Below, piece by piece: positions 31,933 to 41,375 of a DNA stretch of 64,000 bases (its first letter is position 1; each line of letters begins with the position of its first letter). The translations under genes were made by a program, and so were the position numbers. The stretch is taken from contig PHFE01000095.1 in NCBI GenBank assembly GCA_002796755.1, positions 1,564,411 through 1,628,410 of the forward strand, given 5' to 3'. Source of the stretch: Paracorniculantispora psalliotae. Its lineage: Eukaryota; Ascomycota; Sordariomycetes; Hypocreales; Cordycipitaceae. The notes beneath the pieces were generated by a model. It did no database searches, was not told the DNA's origin, and saw only the letters and a program-made list of their open reading frames with translations.

Positions 31933-31973
31933 TTACTAACATCACTTTCCTGATTGAGAAACGATGTTAGTAA
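31933..31973. repeat. 11-bp perfect inverted repeat
   Basis: TTACTAACATC at 31933-31943 and its exact reverse complement GATGTTAGTAA at 31963-31973, separated by 19 nt. It could form a hairpin or be a remnant of a small element; no target-site duplication or transposase is seen. Confidence 0.7.
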
Positions 31974-32146
31974 CACACTCTATAACTGGATGTATCGCGG
32001 AATGATCAATGATGGCTTTCCCTTCGGCAGCCAAGGCGGAGAATGGCATCTGCCTTCAAAAACTCAGTCAGAGCTAGATTGCCTTGTTGCATGTTTTTCT
32101 TTTGTGCGTATTGGAGGCTTATTGCAGTCGTCGCGGAGCTTACTGA

Positions 32147-32486
32147 GCAGTTGAGCTTGGTGAGCGCCACAAGCCTCGTCTGCCTCCAATTGCACTAGCG
32201 AGCCCTCAGCAACCCGAAAAACTTCCGATTGTACCGTTTAAGGGGACTGCTCGCGTGATTTATTGGATAAAATCCTCCAGTCTATATCCGTGTATGGTGT
32301 GCTTTGGGCCCTTGACAACTGCAGTCGAGGTGATGGAAGCTGCGCCGGTACGATACCCTTTTAACATGCAGCCTCTTCTACATACTAACATAATTCTAGG
32401 CGTTCAAGCTGCCCGCGGTAACGGATACTATATCGTCGGTTCTGGTAGCAGCAGCATTTACACTTACCGCAATGGACAGTAATTAG
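32147..32486 (+). pseudogene. Orphan two-exon open frame without start
   Basis: Open frame 32147-32347 (67 codons) joins in phase to 32400-32486 by a consensus intron (gtacga donor, tactaac branch, tctag acceptor, 52 nt), giving 95 codons ending LTAMDSN. The middle is hydrophobic (IYWIKSSSLYPCMVCFGPL) and so is the last part (TISSVLVAAAFTL). No start ATG or signal peptide lies in the first 50 codons, and an in-frame TGA sits just upstream. It may be the 3' end of a decayed gene or an exon of a gene I cannot assemble. No family is recognised. Confidence 0.25.
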
Positions 32487-33266
32487 CCAGCGGTGTTCAA
32501 AGGGTCGCTTTTAAATCGATAAAGTAGTCTTGACTAGGTATTTTTCACAAATAATAGACTCAATATTACTTTCCAGACAAAGCTCATGAACTTACATCAC
32601 CATATTATTCTACCTAAAAAGCTCGCTGATCTGTTTTCATGCAGCTGCAGGTCCTCTACTATGCTACAGAGCTATACCCGTGCGCCACAGCTAGAAGATT
32701 TTACTGTCTCCTGTTAGTTTCCAGTGCTGAGCTTGGAGGCTCGCCTAGAAGCTTATGTAGAAGCTTTATACCCGTCAATTACTCATTCGAGTAAGGCTCC
32801 CACCCGTGTCTAATAACTGCAACCCAACACCACACTGCCCAATCATGTACACGCACCCATCAAAGGTAGTTCTCTACAACGCTCATACATATTCACATAC
32901 CGAATATTTTGGAATAATAATAGAAGTCGTCGCATTACAAATGTTGTGGCGGAGCACGGATGATTCCCACCGCAGCCAAAAAGCGGCCTTACCCTCTGGG
33001 GAAGCCCCGACACCGTTCATCACGGAGCTGCCCAGTGGAGCAGTCCAGCGTCGCCTCACTTTTTGACGACTCAGAGTGGCCAGTGTCAACACGATGCTCA
33101 CTTGCAGACATTCCGCTCTTTTTAAAAACGCCAACAGTATCTCTCTTTCTGCAACATCTTGATACTCTCTTCTTATTTATTTGACCGCGAGTATATTCTT
33201 TCATCTCTCACTTTCCTTTCATCCATACAACAGTAGCCAAAAACCGCGCTTTGCATACATCGCATC

Positions 33267-34149
33267 ATGGGTTCTCAACCAGACTACACGCAACCGCCCG
33301 TGCAGGTTCCCTTTGCAGGTTTTCTCTGGGATATGGACGGGACAATTATTGATTCCACGCCAGCTATCGTGAAGCACTGGCACAAGTACGTTTAATTGCT
33401 GAAATTGCCGCTGCAGATTTTGCGGCTTGCTCGGCACCCCGCTAACTGTCTGTAGAATAGGAAACGAGATTGGTGTCGATCCTGAGACTATTCTCGCGAC
33501 CTCTCATGGCCGCCGCAGCATCGATACCCTCAAGATTCTTGCCCCCGAAAAGGCAAACTGGGAGTGTATGTATTTCCGCCCGTCCCGCGCCCCTGACCGC
33601 CTTTAGGACTGTTACACACGTAGTCAGAAATCCATGAAGCTGGCGCTAATCGACGAATTAGACGTTGCTCAAATGGAAGGCCAATTACCTGTTCTATATG
33701 CCGACCTCGCCACCGAGATCCCCGGCGCGCGCCAGCTCCTCGACAGCATGATCAAGATTTCGGCCCCCTGGGCCATTGTCACATCCGGCACCGAGCCGCT
33801 CGTCCACGGCTGGCTCAGTCGCATGAAGCTCGCAATCCCTGAGCATCTCGTCACCGCCGAGTCTGTCCCCGAGGGCAAGCCGGATCCGACTTGCTACCGT
33901 ATGGGTCTCGACAAGCTGAAGCTGTCCGACGTCGCCGGCGATGTGCTTGTTCTCGAAGACAGCCCGGCCGGTATCAAGGCCGGCAAGGCCGCTGGCTGCA
34001 AGGTGATTGGTCTTGTTACCAGCCACACTGTTGATCAAGTCGTTGCCGCGGAGCCCGACTGGGTCGTCAAGGACTTGGAGTCGGTGCGCGTCGTAGGCAC
34101 CGAGGGCGGCAGGGTGGTTGTCGAGATCAAGGATGCTCTGAAGCTGTAA
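33267..34149 (+). CDS. HAD-family phosphatase, DL-glycerol-3-phosphatase-like (Gpp/Hor2 type)
   Basis: Three exons: 33267-33385, 33456-33563, 33624-34149 (250 residues). HAD motif I is LWDMDGTIID (Asp22 nucleophile, Asp24), motif II is IVTSGTEPL, Lys of motif III is in EGKPDP, and motif IV is VLEDSPAGIKAG. Together with the length this fits the glycerol-3-phosphatase / 2-deoxyglucose-6-phosphatase group, which makes glycerol for osmotic balance in the cytosol. Intron 1 (70 nt) is clear. For intron 2 the frame requires the donor GTGTAT at 33564, not the better-looking GTATGT two bases later. The join reads ANWDQKSMKLALIDE. Confidence 0.85.
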
Positions 34150-34848
34150 TTTTGATAAACATTGGGATTGTTTTCGAAACTGAGAAGACATGTTAAAAAT
34201 GAAAGGCGTCCAAAAGGGATGAATCATGACCCAGATGCCATCGCATTGTGCGCAACGGAGCAGCAGCAGCTAGAATTACGACATGGATAATTTGCAAAGG
34301 GGAATAGAATAATCAATGCCAGCATAAAAACTAAAATAGCCAAATTATGAAATTAAACTTTCATGGACATCGTCTGACTAGTAATTTAGTAGCTTTTCCG
34401 AATGAAACAAAATGGCAGTAGTTGAACCACAATGAGGCTGAAAGAGTAGACGGCGAAGTCTTTCGCTGAGCAGCGCAAAATAGCAACCTATGAACAATGG
34501 AAGACAGAGAATGATATTCTAAGCTCATCTTTAGATAGATTAATGTATTGACGAATGACATACTACGATTGCGATGGCATCTTTGCTGGTCGGCATGTTT
34601 ACCCTGTACATGAGAGTTCGAACAGAGTTATATCTCAGTTTAAAAGCTCGGGGTTTTAGCCAGCCACTCTAAGCCACAGTAGAAAACATAACGGCTGCCC
34701 TGTGTAGTCGTTGCCAGGCGAGTATAACGACTTCGCATGCCTCCTACACAAAGGACGGTCGCTTCAGTGTTCATCTTACAACGTGCAACTTCTCTTCTAC
34801 GCGACATACTCTCAAAAAAATCCTTCATCATCCGAGATCAATCTTTCT

Positions 34849-35120
34849 CTAGCATGTAGAATTCACGTCTTCTTGCCTGTTTACGATGATCGGCACATCG
34901 CTGCAGCCAGCCGTGCCGCCGACGCCATCCTGCTTGGCATAGTGATCGGCACAGCCTTTGACGCAAGGCACCACATCACCCGTCAGCCCCAAAACGCTGA
35001 AGGGGGCAAGGTGGGTGACGAAATGGTCGAAAGCTGCCTTGTGGCCACCCACACCCATTCGGTGAAATGAATCGTACGGATCGGCGCTATTTTTTCTACT
35101 GCCGGTGGTGTACTTTGTGA
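34849..35120 (-). pseudogene. Cys-containing orphan exon or gene fragment
   Basis: The minus-strand frame reads FTKYTTGSRKNSADPYDSFH, then RMGVGGHKAAFDHFVTHLAP, then GDVVPCVKGCADHYAKQDG and CSDVPIIVNRQEDVNSTC before the stop. It is more protein-like and richer in G and C than the flanks. The first ATG in frame is at 35058, in mid-domain, and no signal peptide or start exon was found upstream. It could be the last exon of a secreted protein gene or a relic. Family not recognised. Confidence 0.25.
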
Positions 35121-37310
35121 AGATGAATGAATGAAGTCAGAGCAGCGCTGGAACCGAGACATGATGGTCAGACAGCAAATTGTTTATCCATTCCCTTGGA
35201 GGAAGACTAAAAAATCGAGTCGGTGCAACTTCAAACCGATCTCACTATTTTTTGAGCTGAAGCCGATCGTAATCCTCAGGCTGGGAATAACTGCAACGGG
35301 GATGCCGTGCTCCTGTCTGGCGAATGTGTGGTTAGACGAATGGCCGGACAGGGAGGCTGTAGTTGGCAGGTCTGTAACTGGATTTACTGGGGGGATGGTC
35401 GACGAAGAATTGGAGTTAGCTCTGCGAGAACTAAATATTGGAAATTATACTCCGGGCAGGCGCAAAAATAGGCGGAGGCGGGGAACCTCCCGTTGGCCAT
35501 CGATTCCCATGACGTTCTGGACCGTTTACGTGCAGCTTTCGCGGGGCTCATAACCACGGCCGCTGCATTGCTAAAGCGACGGCGACAGCTTCGTGGGGCA
35601 CATCTATTACCAGCAGGTTTTTTTTCACGGGCTTATTCCTTGGTTAGCGTTGGATGAAGCCAAAACCAATATTCTACATCCGAGGAGCCATCATGAACAA
35701 ACAGTCTTGATCCAAGAATGACGCTGTATTATCCCAGATCGGCTTCTACTTTCGCCAAGATGGGAGGCGTCGCGACTGTTGCCGAGAACATGATGGGGTA
35801 ACCCTTGCGTGAAGGCATCTGCAAGGCACAACCTTTGCGATGGCTGCTTGGGCGAGTCGTCGCGGTGTCCTTCGCCGCTTTTGGTTTGGTTTAAAGGTCC
35901 ATTGTTTAACTGCTAGACGAAGAAAAAGTCCCCTCCCCCAGGTTCCTTGCACACACCATGTCAGCCGCAATACCGAAGCTTGGGCCCTGACCTGACCCTG
36001 GCTGGCGGAGGGGCCGCAGCAATGGTGCGCCTCGATGTGGCATCGCCCATCATCGCTCATCGGGGAGGCACCTTCCCCCTGTGGCTCCGGTAAGAGGCTG
36101 ATAATTAGCGTCTCATCGGCGGTCGCATTGCTCGCGTCCTGGTGTTCCTGGCGACAAGAGAGAATCATCGTTCCATCGGGACCCATTAAAAGAGTAAGAA
36201 GCTGAAAACAAAGACATTTGCAGCAGCGCGATGCATTTCCTTGACGTCACATGGGCGAAATGTCGTTTCTGGAAAACCTGTCGAAAATAGTTTCTGCCCG
36301 GCGAATAAGGGACCTGCATTGTACCACCTGCCTGAACGGAGCGGGTGGCTGTCCGGAGGTGGCCGAGTCTCTGTGGGACCACGACTCGGGGCTTGCACAT
36401 CTATCAATGCAAGTGTCTCTCTGCCAGGAACTCTTGTTCTTTGCGCCAGGAAGCGTTATTGAAACTGTAGTTGCATTATTCTAGCACATAGATTTACGGC
36501 TGGCAAAAATCGTGTAAAACCGTGTCTTCCGAAAAAGGCTTCGGTAATAAGCAAGACGTAGGGTACTGACACTTTTCTGCAGCCGCACATGCAGCTCACG
36601 TTGTCTTGGAACTGACCTAGCCGAGACACATTGTCCTGCAAGACGTCAGTGGTAGTTTTTGTGCCCACGGCGATACGTGAAGAAGACCCGAAGCAACACT
36701 CGGTAATCCGGCATGTCCTCTCGACTCAACTGCGCCCATGGTCAAATTACGACGCATGGTTCCATCACAGACACAACCTGCTGGGGGGCAACTAAAAGTC
36801 CAGCTGTGGTGGGGGCCGAAGATCTGACCCCAGCGCCTTGGCCCAGTTCAACCTTGCCTGAACGACGATCCGAGGGCTTTTGCCCATATCCGTTGTAATA
36901 CCTGTCGAACAAGTGTAGGTGTAATTCAACAAAAAATGTACATTTTCCTGGAGGCTGAGGGACTAGTCGCCTATCCACGGTCCGGGCAACGCACTAACGT
37001 TACCATCCAGCCACTGCCACCCTACCATGTCAGCCCTGCGCTTCTAGACAAGATTCCAGCCCGTCATCTAGCTTCGCTCGGTTGAGGGACCACGGTTGAT
37101 GTGGCGGGCGCGTGGAGAAGCAGTGTCAGCTCTGGGGTCTTCGCGTACGCTTCAATCCTTTTGAATGCCGGCCCTTTCTCAGACCCACGATCGTTTGCCC
37201 CATTCTGTGTAGTTGAGGGCTATCATTAGTTAGTTAGCGGCAACAGAGAGGTTCCAGACGGGACTATCTCTGCAGCTGCATGAGGGTCTCCTCAGTTCTT
37301 AGGAAACAGA

Positions 37311-37318
37311 TATATAAA
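37311..37318 (+). promoter_or_regulatory. TATA box of the lysozyme-like gene
   Basis: TATATAAA lies 126 nt before the ATG. It is followed by a T-rich and CA/CT-rich leader with ACAACTCC and AACACCGCCAAC ahead of the start, the form of strongly expressed fungal genes. Confidence 0.55.
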
Positions 37319-37443
37319 GGGCAACGTTTCCCCTTCTCAAATACCTTTTTTTTTGTTCCATCAGACTCATCCACAACTCCAATTTACTAGATATACACTC
37401 AACTCTTCTCTTCTACCACTTTACAACCCACAACACCGCCAAC

Positions 37444-38035
37444 ATGAAGGTTTCTCAGCTCCTCGCCTACCTTGCCATCGGCACCTCTGCCACCTACGCT
37501 CTCCCCACTGAGGAGGTCGCCTCCGACATCGAGGCCCGCAACCTGCCCGGCCTCAACGCCCTGCAGACCAAGTACGCCAACGCCATCATTGCCCAGGCCA
37601 AGAAGGACGGCGTCGGTGCCCACGGCTGCCAGGCCGGTATCGCCACCGCCATGGTTGAGGTATGTGTTTCCCCTTTCTGCCAAACATCATATCCACGACA
37701 ACCATTCGCTAACACAACCGCTACAGTCCAGCATCATCATGTACGCCAACAACGGTGTCCCGGCGTCCCTCAAGTACCCCCACGACCGCGTCGGTTCCGA
37801 CCACGACTCCATCGGCCTGTTCCAGCAGCGCGCCTCCATCTACAAGAACGTCCAGTGTGACATGGACGCCGCCTGCTCCGCCGGCCAGTTCTACGCCGAG
37901 ATGAAGCGCGTCAGCGGCTGGCAGAACATGGCCGTCGGCACCCTCTGCCAGAAGGTCCAGCGCTCCGCCTACCCCGACCGCTATGCCAAGCAGGTCGGCC
38001 TCGCCACCAACGTCTGCAAGGCAGGTGGTCTGTAA
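37444..38035 (+). CDS. Secreted lysozyme-like protein resembling actinobacterial muralytic domains
   Basis: Two exons: 37444-37659 and 37727-38035 (174 residues), intron 67 nt GT-AG with gctaac branch. Residues 1-19 (MKVSQLLAYLAIGTSATYA) are a signal peptide, followed by a short propiece. The mature domain has NAIIAQAKKDGVGAHGCQAG, IATAMVESS (the Glu is placed like the catalytic Glu of lysozyme-like transglycosylases), YPHDRVGSDHDSIGLFQQR, SGWQNM and VQRSAYPDRYAKQ. This YPHD-VGSDHDS-GLFQQR signature is what I know from Streptomyces and other actinobacterial cell-wall hydrolases. Cysteines (GCQAG, VQCDMDAAC, TLCQK, NVCKAG) are suited to disulphides and seem a eukaryotic addition. Peptidoglycan cleavage is inferred. 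Confidence 0.75.
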
Positions 38036-38871
38036 ATATAACCAACGGGAAAAGACTTGGCTTACAAGATTGTATAACGCGACGCTACGAATGAAATGGG
38101 CGGCTACTTCTGTAACTAGTTTTAGAAATTGAAACAAAGTATATACTCAATTGAATAGCAACTCAAATATATTATCCACAACATGGTTCTTTCTCTCTTT
38201 TCATCCGTGACTGTTCTTTTTCTTTGCGGAAGGACGACTCACAGTCGGGATACCGCAGGTTACGCCACGCTTCTAGCAAACCAGAGCTATACTTTCGAAT
38301 ATCTTAAATATATTATGCATAAACATCGTACTTCTCTCAGGTTTAACAAGTTACCGCAATTAAAGTCCTTGCCCAAATAATTTCTTGTGCAAAAGGCCGA
38401 CTCGCAGTCGGGACAGCACATTTTACGCCGCGCCTCTTCCAGCAAATCATAGCCAAAGCTTGAACCATTTTCTTTGGACATGATTGTAAATTCATAATTT
38501 TATATCTTTAGTCATAGCCTCAAAATATGTCAATACCGAAAATATATAATTTCTATTCTTAGGCGAGAGACTAATACGGACTCTGGTGGTGACGCCTCCC
38601 GTCTCGGCGGTCGCATGGTCCGTGCACTCTGCCGCCAGCGTCGCAAACCTTTTTACCTGACTTTTGTGACGACTTGGCTGTCGCAGGGCATCTGTCCAAC
38701 ATCACATTTTTGTCACACCGGCACCAACACAACGCCCATTCTAACACTTCAATTCGACACATCATCTAAAAACGAAGATACATCAGCATCGCTCTGCCAC
38801 CAAGCTTCGCTGTTACTACGCCTTTCAATTCACAGCGCCGCGAATCGCTCCGCCAAGCAACAACCTCCAAC
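38036..38871. other. Spacer with duplicated coding-like segment
   Basis: About 840 nt. It carries two diverged copies of a roughly 55-nt segment (see next entry) and the promoter of the SPF27 gene. No complete gene is supported. Confidence 0.4.
38232..38481 (-). pseudogene. Small minus-strand frame with internally duplicated Cys motif
   Basis: A 64-codon frame from ATG 38481 reads MSKENGSSFGYDLLEEARRK, then MCCPDCESAFCTR. A second copy of the same segment (LLEAWRNLRYPDCESSFRKE) lies downstream at about 38286-38232 in the same orientation. The DNA copies (about 38232-38286 and 38395-38452) are roughly 80% alike. A gtaact donor and a tttgctag acceptor lie between them, so they might be duplicated exons of a small gene. 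No family is recognised; it may also be a relic. Confidence 0.25.
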
Positions 38872-39585
38872 ATGTCAATAGCCGCTTATCACGAGTCTTT
38901 GCCCTGTACGACACTCCCTCTACTCTTCCACCCTTGCCCCTTTTCTCTACTCATTCATTATACTAACCTCCTCTTCCCAGACATTGACCCAGAGCCATCC
39001 GCCGAATCCCTCGCCGCCGCACGCGCCCTCATTGACGCCGAACTCGCCGCCTCCCCCTCCCCGTCCTCCCCGTCCTCCTTCCTCCCCCCCGCCGGCCGCG
39101 CATCCTCCTTCACGCCCGCGCTCACCACCGAGCTCGAGCGCGTCGCCTCGCAAACGCCCCTGCAGCCGCTCAACCACTCGCGCTACGAAGCCCAGGAACA
39201 GCCCGACGACCACCGCGCGCTGGACGCCGACGCGCTGCGCGCACCGCTCGAGCGCGCCTACGTGTCAGCCACGTACCTCGCGGCGCGCAACCAGAACCTG
39301 CAGCTGCTGGACCGCGCGGGCAAGAACGCCTGGCTGCTGTCGAATTACCACATCGAGGCGGATTTGAAGACGCTGGAGGCGGAGCTGGCGGCGACGAGGC
39401 GCGAGATGGACCTGGTGAACGCGGCGCGCGCGACGAGGCAGAATGAGGTGAAAGGGGAGATGCAGGGGTTGGAGGCGAATTGGCGGGAGAAGGTCGGCAG
39501 GGTGCTCGAGACGGAGATTGCGGTCGAGGAGCTGAGGGGGCAGATTCGCGAGGAGCTTCGGAACCAGAACCGGCCGCAGGAATAA
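38872..39585 (+). CDS. Pre-mRNA-splicing factor SPF27 / BCAS2 (Cwf7 family)
   Basis: Two exons: 38872-38905 and 38981-39585 (212 residues), with a 75-nt GT-AG intron whose splice restores HESLPYIDPEPSAESLAAAR, the conserved family start. The C-terminal half is helical and coiled coil (NYHIEADLKTLEAELAATRR, REKVGRVLETEIAVEELRG). SPF27 is a core member of the Prp19/NTC complex in the spliceosome. A Ser/Pro-rich stretch at about residues 30-55 is variable. The second exon has strongly G+C-rich codon use. Confidence 0.88.
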   Translation: MSIAAYHESLPCTTLPLLFHPCPFSLLIHYTNLLFPDIDPEPSAESLAAARALIDAELAASPSPSSPSSFLPPAGRASSFTPALTTELERVASQTPLQPLNHSRYEAQEQPDDHRALDADALRAPLERAYVSATYLAARNQNLQLLDRAGKNAWLLSNYHIEADLKTLEAELAATRREMDLVNAARATRQNEVKGEMQGLEANWREKVGRVLETEIAVEELRGQIREELRNQNRPQE

Positions 39586-40141
39586 GCGGGATCGAATTGT
39601 CAAGGCCGTCCAACGCGCGGACTGTTGTGCTTGATTGGAGATTATTGCATGATAAAATCTAGAGTGGATTTTATACTTGGGAGATGGCCCGACCACGGCC
39701 GCAGGTAAAAACGGTGTTCTTTTGGCGTTTAGTGCTTAGATATCAATACATGTACAGGGACTGTTTTTGAATATTCAACATGCACCGCTATAAAGCATAC
39801 ACTGTGTTCAAGCGTACACTGTGTTAAAGCATACGCTGTATCAACATGGAGTGGAATAATTTTAGCTTTAATAAATGATGCTCATGACAGCTATAATAAT
39901 AACAAAGGTATCTGCAGAGTAACCATATCCTCCAGGAGAAAACACACCGTTCTGCTGGCCACACTAGTCAAGTCAACTGCACTGTAATTCCATTTCAAAA
40001 CGCCAACCAAGGGCATATCCTCCAGAGCGCGTTGAAAGATCAAGTCGAGACTTCTACAGCTTGTCGAGACCGAGTTCAAACCGTGCCCCAGCTTTGGATA
40101 GCCAATGGCAATCCCATTGCGTGCGTCCGCGGCTTCTAGGT
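39586..40141. other. Convergent spacer with tandem repeat
   Basis: About 560 nt between two gene ends. It contains a 17-nt unit repeated three times (39793-39843). No gene is seen. Confidence 0.5.
39793..39843 (+). repeat. 17-nt imperfect tandem repeat, three copies
   Basis: Copies aagcatacactgtgttc, aagcgtacactgtgtta and aagcatacgctgtatca at 39793-39809, 39810-39826 and 39827-39843. The copies differ at one to four positions. It lies in the 3' flank shared by SPF27 and the PKA regulatory gene. Confidence 0.85.
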
Positions 40142-41375
40142 TTAGTCCCGATGCAGCGGGTCCATCTCCTCCACGCCAGTCTTTACACCGTGGTACTTTG
40201 TGCGGCGAAGGATGCCTTCCACAGGGCCAAGCAGGCGCTGGAACGCATTCTTGCCGAGAGTGGCCACTTTGACGTCCGTCGTGGCAACAACACTAGCAGC
40301 TCTCGGGGCGTCATTCAGTAGAGCCAGCTCGCCAAAGAAATCGCCCTTCTTATATTGTAGTACCTTGTTGGTGGGGTCGCCCTTGTAGGCGTCGGCGGTA
40401 CCGTCTTCCAGAAGGTAGAAAGAGTAACCAGGATCGCCCTCCTTGATAATGACGGAGCCTGGGGCAAACTTTTGCGTTTCGAGAGCGTCTGCGATTTTGG
40501 ATCTCTCGTATGGGGTGAGCGTGGACAGCAACGGAACCTCTTCGAGAAAGCTCTCGTACATGCGTCGACGGGCAAAAGTCGATTCCATCAGGATTCTGCG
40601 GAAAGTGACACGGTCAAGAGCCCAGAGGGTGCAGTTGCCTTCGGCGGATACAATGGTGGCAGCACGAGGAGCGTTGTACATGAGGGCCAGCTCACCAAAG
40701 GAGCCTCCAGCCTCAATGCTGCCAACTTTGCTGCCCATGCCTTCGGGGCCGGGTCCGATGGCACCAGACTGGTTGACATAGACCTCAAAAGAGCCCTTTT
40801 CCACTACGTAGAAGTAATCGCCAGCATCACCTTGGCTAATGACCTATGTGATTGTCAGCACTGTTTGCGTTGCGCGCTGCAAGAAAGACCTCGAGGAAAA
40901 TTACCTTGATGCCCTTGGCAGGAATTGGCTTTTCGACGAGGGCTCCGAGAATTTGATGGCTCTGCTCATCATCAAGATGACTGAAGAGAAAGTTTCCCTG
41001 GATCGCGTGCTTTAGACGGCTGATCTGATCAGGTGTCTTTTCGTGGAACGGAGGGGTCCAGTTATCGTATGTATCGGCGCTGGGCTTTAGCGACTCGGCA
41101 GAAACGGAGGTTCTTCTGTTAAAGTTGTACTGCGCCGGGTAGCTGTCTGGGTTGGGCGGCGATCGAACTGTAGGGGGTGTATCTCCGGAAGCATCACCAC
41201 CAAAAACATTGGAAAAGCCAGCGGTAGCGCCGGGGACGAAGCTACCGGTTGTGGGGGAAGCGATGGTATCATGCTCCTCCTCTTCAATAACGCGATGCAT
41301 CATATCGTTTTGGGATCGGTCACCGCCGAAAGGATTGGCGTTAGCTCCAAAAGGGCTTGTGAAAGGGCCGGACAT
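40142..41375 (-). CDS. pkaR: cAMP-dependent protein kinase regulatory subunit
   Basis: Two exons: 41375-40905 and 40843-40142 (390 residues), intron 61 nt GT-AG. The inhibitor site NFNRRTSVSAES (Arg87-Arg88-Thr-Ser90) matches a PKA phosphorylation consensus. Two cyclic-nucleotide-binding domains follow: A (about 135-255, with GGSFGELALMYNAPRAATI) and B (about 258-375, with GDFFGELALLNDAPRAASV). In both, the Gly-Glu and Arg of the phosphate-binding cassette are intact. The N-terminus is Gly, Asn and Phe-rich (SPFGANANPFGG) and does not show a clear dimerisation/docking helix pair, as in several filamentous fungi. It holds the catalytic subunit inactive until cAMP binds. Confidence 0.95.

Larger units (their letters stand above)
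30896..33266. other. Gene-poor 2.4 kb interval with repeats and relic frames
   Basis: No complete gene is supported. It contains a near-perfect 34-nt tandem duplication (31173-31239), an 11-nt perfect inverted repeat (31933-31973) and an orphan spliced-looking frame without start (32147-32486), listed separately. The last 300 nt should be promoter of the phosphatase gene. Confidence 0.45.
34150..37443. other. 3.3 kb gene-poor interval
   Basis: No complete gene is supported. An open frame with protein-like composition occurs on the minus strand at 34849-35120 (separate entry). The right end is the promoter of the lysozyme-like gene. Frames such as 35131-35553 and 35746-36186 show no family features. 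Confidence 0.45.

Noticed and set aside
35746..36186. 146-codon minus-strand frame
   Set aside because: Starts in a plausible context but composition and lack of any motif do not support a gene.
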